A DNA stretch of 41,103 nucleotides, from the NCBI GenBank assembly GCA_902571055.1, contig CACGAM010000007.1, positions 1-41,103 on the forward strand, read 5' to 3'. Position 1 is the first letter of the stretch; each line of letters starts with the position of its first letter. The translations under genes were made by a program, and so were the position numbers. This DNA comes from an uncultured Pelagibacteraceae bacterium. Its GTDB lineage: Bacteria > Pseudomonadota > Alphaproteobacteria > Pelagibacterales > Pelagibacteraceae. Positions 9,054 through 17,469 of this stretch are shown piece by piece. A model generated the notes under the pieces. The model was not told the DNA's origin. It did not search any database and saw only the letters and a program-made list of their open reading frames with translations.

Positions 9054-10118
9054 ATGGGCCCTATAAAAGAAGCACTCACATTCGATGATGTAACACTAGC
9101 ACCAAAGTACTCCTCCGTCTTACCATCAGATGTACAAACGGAAACATCACTTACAAGTAATTTACAACTTAAAATACCATTAATAACTTCTGCTATGGAT
9201 ACTGTTACAGAAGCAAAAATGGCAATAGCAATTGCAAAAGCTGGAGGAATTGGAGTTATACACAGGAATTTATCCATAAAGAAACAAGTTATTGAAATAA
9301 AAAAGGTAAAATCTTTGGGATTAAAAGTTGGGGCAGCAGTTGGAGCTGGAACTAACGAGTTCGAAAGAGCTAAAGAGATACTAAAATGTAAAATTGATTT
9401 AATTGTCGTAGATACCGCCCATGGCCACACAAAAAAAGTAGGAGAGATAATTAAAAAAATTAAAAGGATTAAACCAAAATCAGTCTCTCTTTGTGCAGGA
9501 AATGTTGCTACTGAAGATGCAGCAAAGTTTTTAATTAAATTAGGAGTAGATATTATAAAGGTTGGTATTGGTCCAGGTTCAATTTGCACAACAAGATTAG
9601 TTGCTGGTATTGGGGTACCACAACTTAGTGCAATTCTTAATGTAAGAAACGGGGTTAAAAGTAGGAAAGTAAGCATTATTGCCGATGGAGGGATAAAATT
9701 TTCTGGAGATATAGCAAAAGCTCTTGCGGCAGGTGCAGATGCGGTAATGATAGGCTCATTATTTGCTGGAACAGACGAGGCACCAGGGAAAGTAATAAGA
9801 AGAGGTGGTAAATTGTTTAAAAGCTTTAGAGGCATGGGGTCAATTGGTGCCATGAACCGAGGTTCAGCAGATAGATATTATCAATCAAAACAAAAGGATA
9901 AATCAAAGTATGTCCCTGAGGGAGTTGAGGGATTTGTAAAATACAAAGGTAGAGTAGATAAAATATTCTATCAGTTGATTGGTGGCTTAAAGTCTTCAAT
10001 GGGATACCTTGGAGCAAAAAAAATAAAAATTTTAAGGCAAAATCCAAAATTTGTTAAAATTACAAAAGCAGGATTTTATGAAAGTATGGTACATAACATC
10101 GATGAAATTAAAAAATAA
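9054..10118 (+). CDS. guaB: Inosine-5'-monophosphate dehydrogenase lacking the CBS (Bateman) domain
   Basis: NAD-dependent oxidation of IMP to XMP, the committed step to GMP; GuaA, the next enzyme, is encoded just downstream. Family marks: LTFDDVTLAPKYSSVLP, HRNLSI, the catalytic loop GPGSICTTR with Cys178, DGGIKFSGD, FRGMGS, and the mobile flap with the Arg-Tyr pair in ADRYYQ followed by EGVEGFVKYKG. The flap and loop are IMP dehydrogenase type, not GMP reductase type. The length is 354 residues instead of about 490: HRNLSIKKQVIEIKKVK runs straight into LGLKVGAAVG, where the roughly 120-residue CBS pair normally sits. The reading frame is clean, so this is domain loss, not damage. AGGA lies just before the ATG, with a spacing of one base. 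Confidence 0.93.
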   Translation: MGPIKEALTFDDVTLAPKYSSVLPSDVQTETSLTSNLQLKIPLITSAMDTVTEAKMAIAIAKAGGIGVIHRNLSIKKQVIEIKKVKSLGLKVGAAVGAGTNEFERAKEILKCKIDLIVVDTAHGHTKKVGEIIKKIKRIKPKSVSLCAGNVATEDAAKFLIKLGVDIIKVGIGPGSICTTRLVAGIGVPQLSAILNVRNGVKSRKVSIIADGGIKFSGDIAKALAAGADAVMIGSLFAGTDEAPGKVIRRGGKLFKSFRGMGSIGAMNRGSADRYYQSKQKDKSKYVPEGVEGFVKYKGRVDKIFYQLIGGLKSSMGYLGAKKIKILRQNPKFVKITKAGFYESMVHNIDEIKK

Positions 10119-10533
10119 GTTTTTCGTAATATTTTTTTTATTAATATTTACAAATACATCTGCATCAGAAAATTTTTTTGATAATGCAAAAGATTTATAC
10201 GAGAAAAAAGATTACGAAAAATCAAAATTTCTATTTCAGAGAAATTTAGTTTTTAATCCCAAAGACTCAAAATCATATTTATATTTAGCTAAAATTTATG
10301 AAATAGAGGAGAACGAAAAAGAGACAGAAAAAAATTTAAATTCAACTTTATTACTAGAGCCAGATAATGAGGAAGCAATGTATATGATAATAGATATAGA
10401 GCTTAAAAGATCTAATTTTTCAAAAGTTAAGGAGCTACAAGCTGATTTTGAAAAAATATGTACAAGCTTATGTGAAAAAATAACATCAATCAACGAAAGA
10501 TTGAAAAATTTTGACACCTCAAATGATTCTTAA
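10102..10533 (+). CDS. Secreted TPR-repeat protein between guaB and guaA
   Basis: 143 residues from the ATG at 10102, which gives a basic start and a hydrophobic signal segment ([15 protein letters not shown]) ending near TSASEN; the longer frame opening at 10051 would bury this signal. Two or more tetratricopeptide-like repeats follow ([49 protein letters not shown]), predicted to be periplasmic helical hairpins for protein contacts. It overlaps the guaB end by 17 bp and guaA by 11 bp, so it is translated from the same message. I do not recognise an orthologous family, and its partner is unknown. A link with purine synthesis is not implied, as it is exported. Confidence 0.75.
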   Translation: MKLKNKFFVIFFLLIFTNTSASENFFDNAKDLYEKKDYEKSKFLFQRNLVFNPKDSKSYLYLAKIYEIEENEKETEKNLNSTLLLEPDNEEAMYMIIDIELKRSNFSKVKELQADFEKICTSLCEKITSINERLKNFDTSNDS

Positions 10534-12070
10534 AAAAATATTAATAATAGATTTTGGTTCGCAGTTTACACAATTGATCGCAAGAAGAGTTCGTGAACTT
10601 GGAGTTTATTCTGAAATTATAAGTCACAAAAAAAAAATTAATTTTAGCAACAAAGACGTAATTGGGATAATTTTATCGGGGGGTCCCTTAAACGTATACC
10701 AGACTAAAAAAGTAAGTTTTGACAAAAAGATATTAAATCAAGATATACCAGTTTTAGGAATTTGTTTTGGTCACCAAATAATATCAAAAGAATTAGGTGG
10801 TAAAGTAAAGCAGTCTAAATTTAGAGAATTTGGTTTGGTAAATATAAAAAAAAATAAAGATAGTGTTCTTACTAGAAATTTTTTTAATAGAGATGGAAAA
10901 AATAATGTTTGGATGAGTCACTCAGATCAAGTAACAAAGTTACCAAAAAATTTTGAAAAAGTTGCTTCAAGTACAAATTCTAATTTTTGTATAATTCAGA
11001 ATAAATATAAAAAATTTTATGGCATCCAATTTCATCCAGAGGTAACCCATACACATAATGGTATAAAATTAATAAAAAATTTCTTATTTTCTATTTGTAA
11101 ATCAAAAAAAAACTGGTCTTCAAAAAAACAGAAAGAAAAAATAATAGAGGAAATTAAAAAACAGGTTGGGCACTCTAAAGTTATTTGTGCATTATCAGGA
11201 GGTGTAGATAGTAGTGTAGTTGCAAAAATTATACATAAAGCTATAGGTAAAAATCTAACATGTATATTTGTAAATACTGGTTTATTAAGAAAAAATGAGG
11301 AAATTCAAGTAGTAAAAACATTTAAACAAAAATTAAAAATTAAACTTATATACGTCAACGCTAAAAATTTATTCATAAAAAAATTAAAAAAAGTAAAGGA
11401 TCCTGAAAAAAAAAGAAAAATAATTGGAAATCTATTTATTAAAATATTCGAAAAATATTCGAAAAAAATTTCAAATATCAAGTATTTAGCTCAAGGCACT
11501 TTGTATCCAGATTTAATAGAAAGTAAATCAGTTACAGGTAGCCAAACATCTAAAATTAAATCACATCATAATGTTGGTGGTCTTCCAAAAAAAATGAAAT
11601 TGAAATTAGTAGAACCAGTAAAATTTTTGTTTAAAGACGAGGTTAGAAAACTCGGAGAAGAACTTAGTTTAAGTAAAGAAATATTATATAGGCATCCGTT
11701 TCCTGGTCCTGGGCTCGCAATTAGAATACCTGGGGATATAGATGAAAATAAAATTAATATTTTAAAAGAAGCAGATAATATTTTTATTAAAAGTTTGTAT
11801 AAATATAATCTTTATCATAAAATTTGGCAGGCCTACGCAGCTCTTTTGCCAGTAAAAACAGTTGGTGTTATGGGAGATAACAGAACTTATGAATACATAT
11901 GTTTGCTTAGAGCAATTACATCCGAGGATGGTATGACAGCAGATTTTTTTAATTTCAAAAAAGATTTCATGCAAGATGTATCTAATCAAATTGTAAATAG
12001 CATCAAAGGTATTAATAGAGTGGTTTATGATGTAACATCAAAACCACCAAGCACTATTGAATTAGAGTAG
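10523..12070 (+). CDS. guaA: GMP synthase (glutamine-hydrolysing)
   Basis: Aminates XMP to GMP using glutamine and ATP. The N-terminal class I amidotransferase domain has the nucleophile Cys81 in LGICFGHQ and the His-Glu partners in GIQFHPEV. The ATP-pyrophosphatase domain has the P-loop [10 protein letters not shown] (about 222-231). The C-terminal dimerisation/substrate region contains [12 protein letters not shown] and ends in KPPSTIELE, as in the whole family. The start is taken as the ATG at 10523 ([14 protein letters not shown]); a TTG four codons upstream adds nothing conserved. It is 515 residues, a normal length, and very lysine-rich. It follows guaB and a small TPR gene in the same message. 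Confidence 0.97.
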   Translation: MILKKILIIDFGSQFTQLIARRVRELGVYSEIISHKKKINFSNKDVIGIILSGGPLNVYQTKKVSFDKKILNQDIPVLGICFGHQIISKELGGKVKQSKFREFGLVNIKKNKDSVLTRNFFNRDGKNNVWMSHSDQVTKLPKNFEKVASSTNSNFCIIQNKYKKFYGIQFHPEVTHTHNGIKLIKNFLFSICKSKKNWSSKKQKEKIIEEIKKQVGHSKVICALSGGVDSSVVAKIIHKAIGKNLTCIFVNTGLLRKNEEIQVVKTFKQKLKIKLIYVNAKNLFIKKLKKVKDPEKKRKIIGNLFIKIFEKYSKKISNIKYLAQGTLYPDLIESKSVTGSQTSKIKSHHNVGGLPKKMKLKLVEPVKFLFKDEVRKLGEELSLSKEILYRHPFPGPGLAIRIPGDIDENKINILKEADNIFIKSLYKYNLYHKIWQAYAALLPVKTVGVMGDNRTYEYICLLRAITSEDGMTADFFNFKKDFMQDVSNQIVNSIKGINRVVYDVTSKPPSTIELE

Positions 12071-12075
12071 ATAAA

Positions 12076-12855
12076 ATGATGAATAAGAAGATAAAAAATA
12101 TAATAGTAAAAAAAAATAAATCAAAAATAGTTTCTCTAACAGCCTATTCAAAAAACATTGCTCAGATAATTGATAAATATGTTGACATGACGTTAGTTGG
12201 AGACTCAATGGCGTCAGTTCTTTATAATTATAATACAACAAGAAAAATTTCACTTGATGTTATGATCGAACATGCGAAAAGTGTAAGGATGGGTGTACAT
12301 AATAGTCTTATGGTTTTTGATATGCCGTATAATACATATAAAGACAAAAAAAATGCTTTACTTAATGCTAAAAAAATAATTAAAAAAACCAAATCAGATG
12401 CAGTGAAACTTGAAGGTGGTTCTAAAATTAAAGATATAGTGAAACACTTAATAAAAAATAAAATTCCTGTTTTAGGACATCTGGGTATTATGCCCCAATC
12501 AGTAAGAGGTAAATTTAAATCAAAAGGAAAAACAGATAGTGAAAGAACAAAAATTTTAAGAGATGCTAAAGTATTAGAGAAAATGGGTGTTTTTGCAATT
12601 GTTTTAGAGTGTATTGAAAAATCCCTAGCAAAAAAAATAACTAATGAAGTTAAAATTCCGACAATCGGTATAGGTTCTTCTGTTTATTGTGATGGTCAAA
12701 TTTTAGTAACAGATGACCTTATTGGTCTAACTAATTCTAAAATTAAATTTGTTAAAAAATATATTAATATTTCTAGTAATATTGCAACTGCAGTTAAAAA
12801 ATTCAAACAAGAAGTTAAATTAAAAAAATATCCAACTAAAAAATATTCTTATTAA
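12076..12855 (+). CDS. panB: 3-methyl-2-oxobutanoate hydroxymethyltransferase
   Basis: Transfers a hydroxymethyl group from 5,10-methylene-tetrahydrofolate to 2-oxoisovalerate, giving ketopantoate for pantothenate and CoA. Visible family features: SLTAYSKNIAQIID near the N-terminus, the Mg-binding VGDSMASVLY, the FDMPYNTY stretch, VKLEGG, LGHLGIMPQSV and the catalytic glutamate in IVLECI, then IGIGSSVYCDGQ. The 259 residues match the family. It starts 5 bp after guaA and its 3' end overlaps terC-like by 4 bp. panC and panD are not nearby, so the rest of the pathway must be elsewhere or missing. It consumes the same C1-folate that the glycine cleavage system makes. Confidence 0.93.
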   Translation: MMNKKIKNIIVKKNKSKIVSLTAYSKNIAQIIDKYVDMTLVGDSMASVLYNYNTTRKISLDVMIEHAKSVRMGVHNSLMVFDMPYNTYKDKKNALLNAKKIIKKTKSDAVKLEGGSKIKDIVKHLIKNKIPVLGHLGIMPQSVRGKFKSKGKTDSERTKILRDAKVLEKMGVFAIVLECIEKSLAKKITNEVKIPTIGIGSSVYCDGQILVTDDLIGLTNSKIKFVKKYINISSNIATAVKKFKQEVKLKKYPTKKYSY

Positions 12856-13472
12856 AAATATTTTTTAAATTGTTCGTTAATTTGAAGTATCTCCAGATCT
12901 ACTAAACCACCAATAATTAATTGAATAGCAACCAAAAGAATAAACGCTAAACCAATGTAAGCTATCCAAATATGTTTCTGAATATAATTTGCCAAATAAG
13001 TTGCTCCTGCTCCAGTTAATATCACTGATAACACCAAACCATATATCATAAACCCGATATTTCCTTTTGCTGCTCCAACTACTCCGATAACGTTATCAAA
13101 ACTTATTGTAATATCTGCAAATAAAACTTTGTAAATACTCTGTACGTATGATGTATATACTGGCTCTTGAGATTTTTTTTTAGGAGACTTTACTTTTTTT
13201 ATTTCTAATAAATCTTTTCTAAGATCATTAACTATCCAAATTAAAGCTAAACCTCCAAGAATTTTAATAAAATAATATTTATATAAATAGGTAGCAAATA
13301 TAGCAAACAACACTTTGAAAACCAGGGCACCAGCAACACCCCATAATATGATTTGTTTTCTGTATTTAGGAATGAAGTTTGCAGCTATTAGACCAATAAT
13401 TATAGCATTATCTGCAGCCAAAATTATATCAATAAAGGTTATTTGTAAAAGTATAAGAGCTTGTTCAATCAA
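12852..13472 (-). CDS. TerC-family integral membrane protein (YjbE-like)
   Basis: 206 residues with about seven hydrophobic segments. The TerC family has two conserved acidic intramembrane motifs; here they are IDIILAADNAIIIG (about 14-27) and ADITISFDNVIGVVGA (after residue 115), with the paired Asp-Asn residues intact. A charged cytoplasmic loop rich in Lys (KKVKSPKKKSQE) separates the two halves. TerC/YjbE relatives are linked with metal handling: tellurite resistance historically, and manganese export in several bacteria. The metal here cannot be named. It lies downstream of a TPR gene and pxpA on the same strand (45 bp gap) and meets panB tail to tail. Confidence 0.85.
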   Translation of the reverse strand: MIEQALILLQITFIDIILAADNAIIIGLIAANFIPKYRKQIILWGVAGALVFKVLFAIFATYLYKYYFIKILGGLALIWIVNDLRKDLLEIKKVKSPKKKSQEPVYTSYVQSIYKVLFADITISFDNVIGVVGAAKGNIGFMIYGLVLSVILTGAGATYLANYIQKHIWIAYIGLAFILLVAIQLIIGGLVDLEILQINEQFKKYF

Positions 13473-13517
13473 TTTAATTTAATAATAATAGAATTTTCTA
13501 ATTTTTCAATATTTCAC

Positions 13518-14000
13518 TTAATATTTAGATTTTGTTTTTCCATCTATAATATCTTTAAGCAACGTATATTCTTTACAATCACACCCGTCTAAAACTGCCA
13601 ACCTCTCTTTTGCTTTATCAATTTGGTTTGTTGTAACATACAGCTCGCCCATATATTGATTTATCCTTATGTGATAGGGGCTAATTTCTAAACCTTTAGT
13701 ATAAAATATTTCCGCATTTTCAAAATCACCTAATTTTCGGGATGTAAAACCTAAGTAATTTAGAGTATCAGCTTTACCTGGCTTTTCTTTATTTGATTTT
13801 ACAAGTAATTTAAAAGCTTTTTTATATCTGTCGTCTGCTTTTTTTGTTTTTCCGTCAGCTTCATATTTTTTTGCTGATTTAATTAATTTCACAGCTTTAT
13901 CATAATTGCTTTTAGTAGAACTACCATCTCCACCAGCTGCTAAAGATAGGTTTCCAAAGAATAAAGTAAAAACTAAAGTTATTAATATTTTTTTTATCAT
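13518..14000 (-). CDS. Exported TPR-repeat protein
   Basis: 160 residues with a clear signal peptide (MIKKILITLVFTLFFGNLSL, cleavage likely after SLAA). The mature part holds tetratricopeptide repeats: YDKAVKLIKSAKKYEADG, PGKADTLNYLGFTSRKLGD, FENAEIFYTKGLEISPYH and IRINQYMGELYVTTNQ. Near the end is a CDCKEY cysteine pair. Similar small secreted TPR proteins are frequent in alphaproteobacteria, but no specific job is known to me. It starts inside the pxpA stop (ATGA, 4 bp overlap), so the two are probably co-translated. Confidence 0.8.
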   Translation of the reverse strand: MIKKILITLVFTLFFGNLSLAAGGDGSSTKSNYDKAVKLIKSAKKYEADGKTKKADDRYKKAFKLLVKSNKEKPGKADTLNYLGFTSRKLGDFENAEIFYTKGLEISPYHIRINQYMGELYVTTNQIDKAKERLAVLDGCDCKEYTLLKDIIDGKTKSKY

Positions 14001-14770
14001 AAAAATTTTTTCATTTTATTTAAAGGTTTCAATTCAAAACCATTATTAACTAAATTACTTTTAATAATTTTTGCAGTTTCTAATGATCTTAATGTGTCTC
14101 CATGTATGCAAATTGAGTCTATTTTACAAGGTATTTGCTTTCCGCTGAGACATCTTAACGCCTGATTTTTAACCATAAACAAAACATGCTCTTTAGCAAC
14201 CTCTGGATCAGTTATTACTGCATTAATTTCTTTTCTAGATACTAAATTTCCATCATCCAAATAGTTTCTATCTGCAAATATCTCAGAAGCTACTTTTAAA
14301 CCATGTTTGTAAGCTGAAATTTCCATTTTAGAACCAGTTGGCACTAGATAAATAAGCTCTTTATCTATTTCATTAATTGTCTCAGAGATTATGTCGGAAA
14401 GTTCAATATCTTCACATGCCATATTATTTAAGGCTCCATGCGGTTTAATATGAGTAACTTTTTGATTTTTTTCATCTGCAATATTTTGAAGTATATAAAA
14501 TTGATCTTTTATTAATTTTTTAATTTCGATTGCTGATAAATTCATTCTTTTTCTACCAAAATTTTCAAGATCTTTAAAAGACGGATGTGCTCCAAAACTC
14601 ACTCCATTTTTAACAGAAATACTTATAACTTCTCTCATGGTACTTTCATCTCCAGCATGATATCCGCATGCAATACTTGCTGTATTTACAATATTTAATA
14701 AATCAGGATCGTTTTTATTTGAGTGATGCTTTGATTTTTCACCCAAGTCACAATTGATGTTAATTTCCAT
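13997..14770 (-). CDS. pxpA: 5-oxoprolinase subunit A (LamB/YcsF family)
   Basis: With PxpB and PxpC it forms the ATP-dependent prokaryotic 5-oxoprolinase, which opens 5-oxoproline (pyroglutamate, a damage product of glutamine and glutamate) to glutamate. The 257-residue protein begins with the family motif INCDLGEKS, then NTASIACGYHAGDE, the SFGAHPSFKD stretch, THIKPHGALNN, EIFADRNY and CIHGDT. The active-site Asp/His set is present. It is divergent from pxpB with only 25 bp between start codons. An extended -10-like TGATATATT (read on the - strand, 14783-14791) lies 12 bases before the ATG, and no Shine-Dalgarno is seen. Confidence 0.93.
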   Translation of the reverse strand: MEININCDLGEKSKHHSNKNDPDLLNIVNTASIACGYHAGDESTMREVISISVKNGVSFGAHPSFKDLENFGRKRMNLSAIEIKKLIKDQFYILQNIADEKNQKVTHIKPHGALNNMACEDIELSDIISETINEIDKELIYLVPTGSKMEISAYKHGLKVASEIFADRNYLDDGNLVSRKEINAVITDPEVAKEHVLFMVKNQALRCLSGKQIPCKIDSICIHGDTLRSLETAKIIKSNLVNNGFELKPLNKMKKFL

Positions 14771-14795
14771 ATCTACATGTTAAATATATCACGAT
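14771..14795. promoter_or_regulatory. 25-bp divergent start region between pxpA and pxpB
   Basis: All control signals for the two divergent oxoprolinase units must sit in these 25 bp or inside the genes. On the - strand TGATATATT, an extended -10 pattern, ends 12 bases before the pxpA ATG. On the + strand TAAATA at 14781-14786 and the overlapping TATATC lie 5-9 bases before the pxpB ATG. Neither start has a ribosome-binding sequence, so short-leader or leaderless transcripts are the simplest reading. No regulator gene is adjacent. Confidence 0.4.
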
Positions 14796-15470
14796 ATGAT
14801 TAAAAATATATCAAATCTTGGTGATGCTGCTATATATTGTGATTTTGGTTCTGAGGTAAATAGAGAAATTAATCACGAAGTTATAAAATATTTTAAAACC
14901 TTGACATCAAAAAATATAAAAGGAGTAACAAATTTAGCACCATCTTATAACAAATTAATTGTTACATTTGATTTGGATGTTATTAATTATAAAGAATTAG
15001 TTGAAAAAATAATTAATTTAAAACTGGATGAAATTAGCGAGACAGCTTCAAAGAGAAAAAAAATTCCAATATGTATCGATGAAGAATTTGCTTTAGATAT
15101 AGAGCGTGTTTCAAAAATTACAAATTTAAATATAAAAGAAGTTTATAAACACATATTAAATAAAGATTTTTATTGTTATATGACAGGGTTTGTAGCTGGA
15201 ATGCCCTTTTTAGGAGATACAAATAAAAATATTAGGTTAAAAAGATTAGAAACTCCAAGAGTGAAAGTACCAAAAGGTTCAGTAGGGATAACAGAACAAT
15301 TTTGTAATATTTATACATATGAAAGCCCTGGTGGTTGGAATATTATTGGTAATACCCCTTTAAAAGTATTTGATAAGAATAAAGAGGAAAATCCTATTTT
15401 AATTAAACCGGGAGATAGTGTTCAATTTTATGAGATTACTAAAAATGAATTTTATAAAATAAAGGAATAA
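14796..15470 (+). CDS. pxpB: 5-oxoprolinase subunit B (KipI family)
   Basis: Second subunit of the ATP-dependent 5-oxoprolinase complex; homologues were first described as KipI, an inhibitor of the Bacillus sporulation kinase KinA. Its 224 residues show the family features: an N-terminal GDAAIYCDFG, the middle KKIPICIDEEFALDIERVSK, TGFVAGMPFLGD, the LETPRVKVPKGSVGI stretch and SPGGWNIIG near the C-terminus. It starts at the ATG 25 bp from pxpA and is followed one base later by pxpC, so B and C are one translation unit. Confidence 0.93.
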   Translation: MIKNISNLGDAAIYCDFGSEVNREINHEVIKYFKTLTSKNIKGVTNLAPSYNKLIVTFDLDVINYKELVEKIINLKLDEISETASKRKKIPICIDEEFALDIERVSKITNLNIKEVYKHILNKDFYCYMTGFVAGMPFLGDTNKNIRLKRLETPRVKVPKGSVGITEQFCNIYTYESPGGWNIIGNTPLKVFDKNKEENPILIKPGDSVQFYEITKNEFYKIKE

Positions 15471-15471
15471 A

Positions 15472-16407
15472 ATGAGTATAGAGGTAATAAGACCGGGAAT
15501 AAACACAACTTTTCAAGATAGGGGAAGATCAAACCTTTATCATCTAGGAATTCCATTTAGTGGAGCAATGGATACAAGGAATTTGCTAATTACAAATAAA
15601 TTGGTTGGTAATAATAAAAACGATGCAGTTATTGAATTTGCACTCCAAGGACCAAAACTTAAAGTAAAACAAAATAATATAAATTGCGTAGTGACAGGTA
15701 ATGTGAGTTTTACATTTAAAAAAAACTCTAAAATTTATAATGGCGAATGTTACAAAACGTTTGATTTAAATAATAACGATGAGATCGATATTATTTCAAC
15801 AAATAATTCAATGTATGGATATTTCTCAATATCAGGAGGTTTTAAAATAGAAAAAAAATGGAATAGTTATTCCACTCATTTGAGATCAAAAATAGGACCA
15901 AATAAAGGAGATAAAATTATCGAAAATGATATTTTGCAATTAAATAAAAACGTAAAACCTATTATTAAAAAAAGCATTGATTACTCAAATAGCAAAATTG
16001 AATTCATAAGAGTTATTAAAGGAACAAACTTTGATTATTTTTCAAAGGAGTCTCAAAAATCTTTTTTTGAAAGCCAATATCAAGTTACAAATTTGACTGA
16101 TAGAATGGGAATGAGATTAGATGGTAACAAATTAAATAACATAAAAAGTGAAAATATTAAATCTGAAGGTCTAATTAAAGGTGTAATTCAAGTCCCACCA
16201 GATGGTAAGCCCATAATAATGCTCTCTGATCATGGCACAATAGGCGGTTACCCAAAAATTGGTGTAATTGTAAGTGCTGATTATGATAAAATAGTTCAAT
16301 TACCCCCAATGTCAAAAATTAAGTTTAAAATGATTGATGTTAAGAGTGCTGAAAAATTATTTAAACTTTACTCTATGGAAACCAAAAATATTCTAGATCA
16401 AATATGA
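15472..16407 (+). CDS. pxpC: 5-oxoprolinase subunit C (KipA family)
   Basis: Third subunit of 5-oxoprolinase; KipA-type cyclophilin-like double domain that works with PxpB. Diagnostic stretches are IEVIRPGINTTFQDRGR and the GIPFSGAMD stretch at the N-terminus, then EFALQGPKLK, LRSKIGPNKGD, TDRMGMRLDG, GVIQVPPDGKPIIML and DHGTIGGYPKIGVI. The 311 residues are typical. It is one base behind pxpB and its stop overlaps the start of an EamA transporter gene by 4 bp (ATGA), which ties that transporter to 5-oxoproline use. Confidence 0.93.
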   Translation: MSIEVIRPGINTTFQDRGRSNLYHLGIPFSGAMDTRNLLITNKLVGNNKNDAVIEFALQGPKLKVKQNNINCVVTGNVSFTFKKNSKIYNGECYKTFDLNNNDEIDIISTNNSMYGYFSISGGFKIEKKWNSYSTHLRSKIGPNKGDKIIENDILQLNKNVKPIIKKSIDYSNSKIEFIRVIKGTNFDYFSKESQKSFFESQYQVTNLTDRMGMRLDGNKLNNIKSENIKSEGLIKGVIQVPPDGKPIIMLSDHGTIGGYPKIGVIVSADYDKIVQLPPMSKIKFKMIDVKSAEKLFKLYSMETKNILDQI

Positions 16408-17285
16408 GATATATTTTTAGTTTACCCGGTCCATTATTGGTCTTTCTAGGAGCTCTTAGCCTTAGTTTTGGTGGACTAATAGTAAAATCTTTTGAAGGAG
16501 CAAATTTATGGCAAATATTATTCTGGAGATCTCTGTTTTTTATTTTTGTAGTAACAATATTTTTAATATTTACATACAAAAAAAATTTTTTACTTTCATT
16601 TAAAAAGTCTGGATTGCCAGGTATTTTTGGAGGCATTATTTTATCATCAGGTTTCTGTGGTTATGTATTTGCAATGTATAATACTACTGTTGCAAATACG
16701 AATTTCATTATTCAAACCCAAACTATTTTCTTAGCAATATTTGGATATTTTTTTTTAAAAGAAAAAATTTCAAAGATAACTTTAGCATCAATAATTTTAG
16801 CCATATCTGGAATAATTTTAATGGTAGGATCAGATCTCTCAAGTGGACAAATGACAGGTAATATAGCTGCATTTGTAATGCCAATTTCCTTTGCAATTTT
16901 AATACTAATAATTAGAAAATATCCAAGTATTGATATGGTACCTTTACAACTATACGCTGGTATTATTGCAATGATAATCGGATATGTCATTGCAGGAAAA
17001 ATTGCTATATCATCATATGATATTTTTCTTGGATTTCTAGCAGGTTTTTTTCAATTAGGTTTTGGATTTATTTTAATTACGATTGGAGCAAGAAATACAC
17101 CATCAGCAACAGTAGGCATTATCATGTTAGTTGAAGCAGTATTAGGGCCTCTTTGGGCGTGGATAGTTATAAACGAGCAACCACCATTGATTGTTTTTGT
17201 GGGAGGATCAATCGTATTATTTGCCGTTTTTCTTCAATTTATAACAACAAAAAAAGACGAGACACAAAATAAACTTAGTGAATAA
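16404..17285 (+). CDS. EamA/DMT-family transporter, coupled to pxpBC
   Basis: 293 residues with about ten hydrophobic segments in two homologous EamA halves. Each half starts with a GALSLSFGG- or PISFAILIL-like segment and ends with an E-x-V-x-G-P or KEKIS-type feature: FLKEKISKIT after half one, LVEAVLGPLWAW and NEQPP in half two. The family moves metabolites such as amino acids, purines or lipids. Its 4 bp overlap with pxpC argues that it takes up or exports 5-oxoproline or a related compound. It is followed by the leader of the gcv operon, with no terminator seen. Confidence 0.85.
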   Translation: MRYIFSLPGPLLVFLGALSLSFGGLIVKSFEGANLWQILFWRSLFFIFVVTIFLIFTYKKNFLLSFKKSGLPGIFGGIILSSGFCGYVFAMYNTTVANTNFIIQTQTIFLAIFGYFFLKEKISKITLASIILAISGIILMVGSDLSSGQMTGNIAAFVMPISFAILILIIRKYPSIDMVPLQLYAGIIAMIIGYVIAGKIAISSYDIFLGFLAGFFQLGFGFILITIGARNTPSATVGIIMLVEAVLGPLWAWIVINEQPPLIVFVGGSIVLFAVFLQFITTKKDETQNKLSE

Positions 17286-17305
17286 TAATAGGAATATGTT
17301 ATAAG
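17275..17305 (+). promoter_or_regulatory. Candidate gcv promoter
   Basis: TATAAG at 17300-17305 is a good -10 hexamer and would start transcription near 17312, at the first base of the predicted riboswitch. The only -35-like sequence, TTAGTG at 17275-17280, is weak, is 19 bp away and lies within the end of the upstream transporter gene. Position relative to the aptamer is the main support. Confidence 0.35.
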
Positions 17306-17312
17306 ATTTTCA

Positions 17313-17469
17313 ACGGAAGAGACTACTTAATTGTAGCGCCGAAGGAGCAACCACCCCGGAAACTCTCAGGCAAAAGGACCGTAAATATTAACTCTGGAAA
17401 GAGAATGTTTCTCGCCGACGGAGTAAATCTCTCAGGCTCATAGACAGAGGGGGTAAGAGTTAATATTTA
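17313..17469 (+). promoter_or_regulatory. Tandem glycine riboswitch upstream of gcvT
   Basis: Two glycine aptamers lie head to tail. Aptamer I (17313-17382) has GGAAGAG, GCGCCGAAGGAGCAA and ACTCTCAGGCAAAAGGACCG, closed by a P1 of ACGG with CCGT. Aptamer II (about 17382-17469) has GGAAAGAG, TCTCGCCGACGGAG, CTCTCAGGC and AGAGGGGG. These are the conserved cores of the glycine riboswitch family, known upstream of gcvT in many bacteria and reported in SAR11. The P1 of aptamer II is a 14-bp perfect helix, 17382-17395 with 17456-17469, and its 3' strand ends on the A of the gcvT start codon. I see no T-tract terminator hairpin, so control of translation start is more likely than termination. Confidence 0.95.

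Noticed and set aside
9023..9853. 276-codon open frame on the - strand, antisense to guaB
   Set aside because: guaB on the + strand is conserved along its whole length. The antisense frame gives a Pro/Ser/Thr/Ala-rich product with no domain, and starts and stops unrelated to any neighbour.
9054..10118. guaB as a GMP reductase or as a truncated/frameshifted IMP dehydrogenase
   Set aside because: The Arg-Tyr flap, EGVEG stretch and GPGSICTTR loop are IMP dehydrogenase type; the frame is uninterrupted and both sides of the missing CBS region join smoothly, with guaA downstream.
17286..17468. Leader of gcvT as a terminator-type riboswitch
   Set aside because: No stem followed by a T-run can be found between aptamer II and the ATG; the helix reaches the start codon instead.
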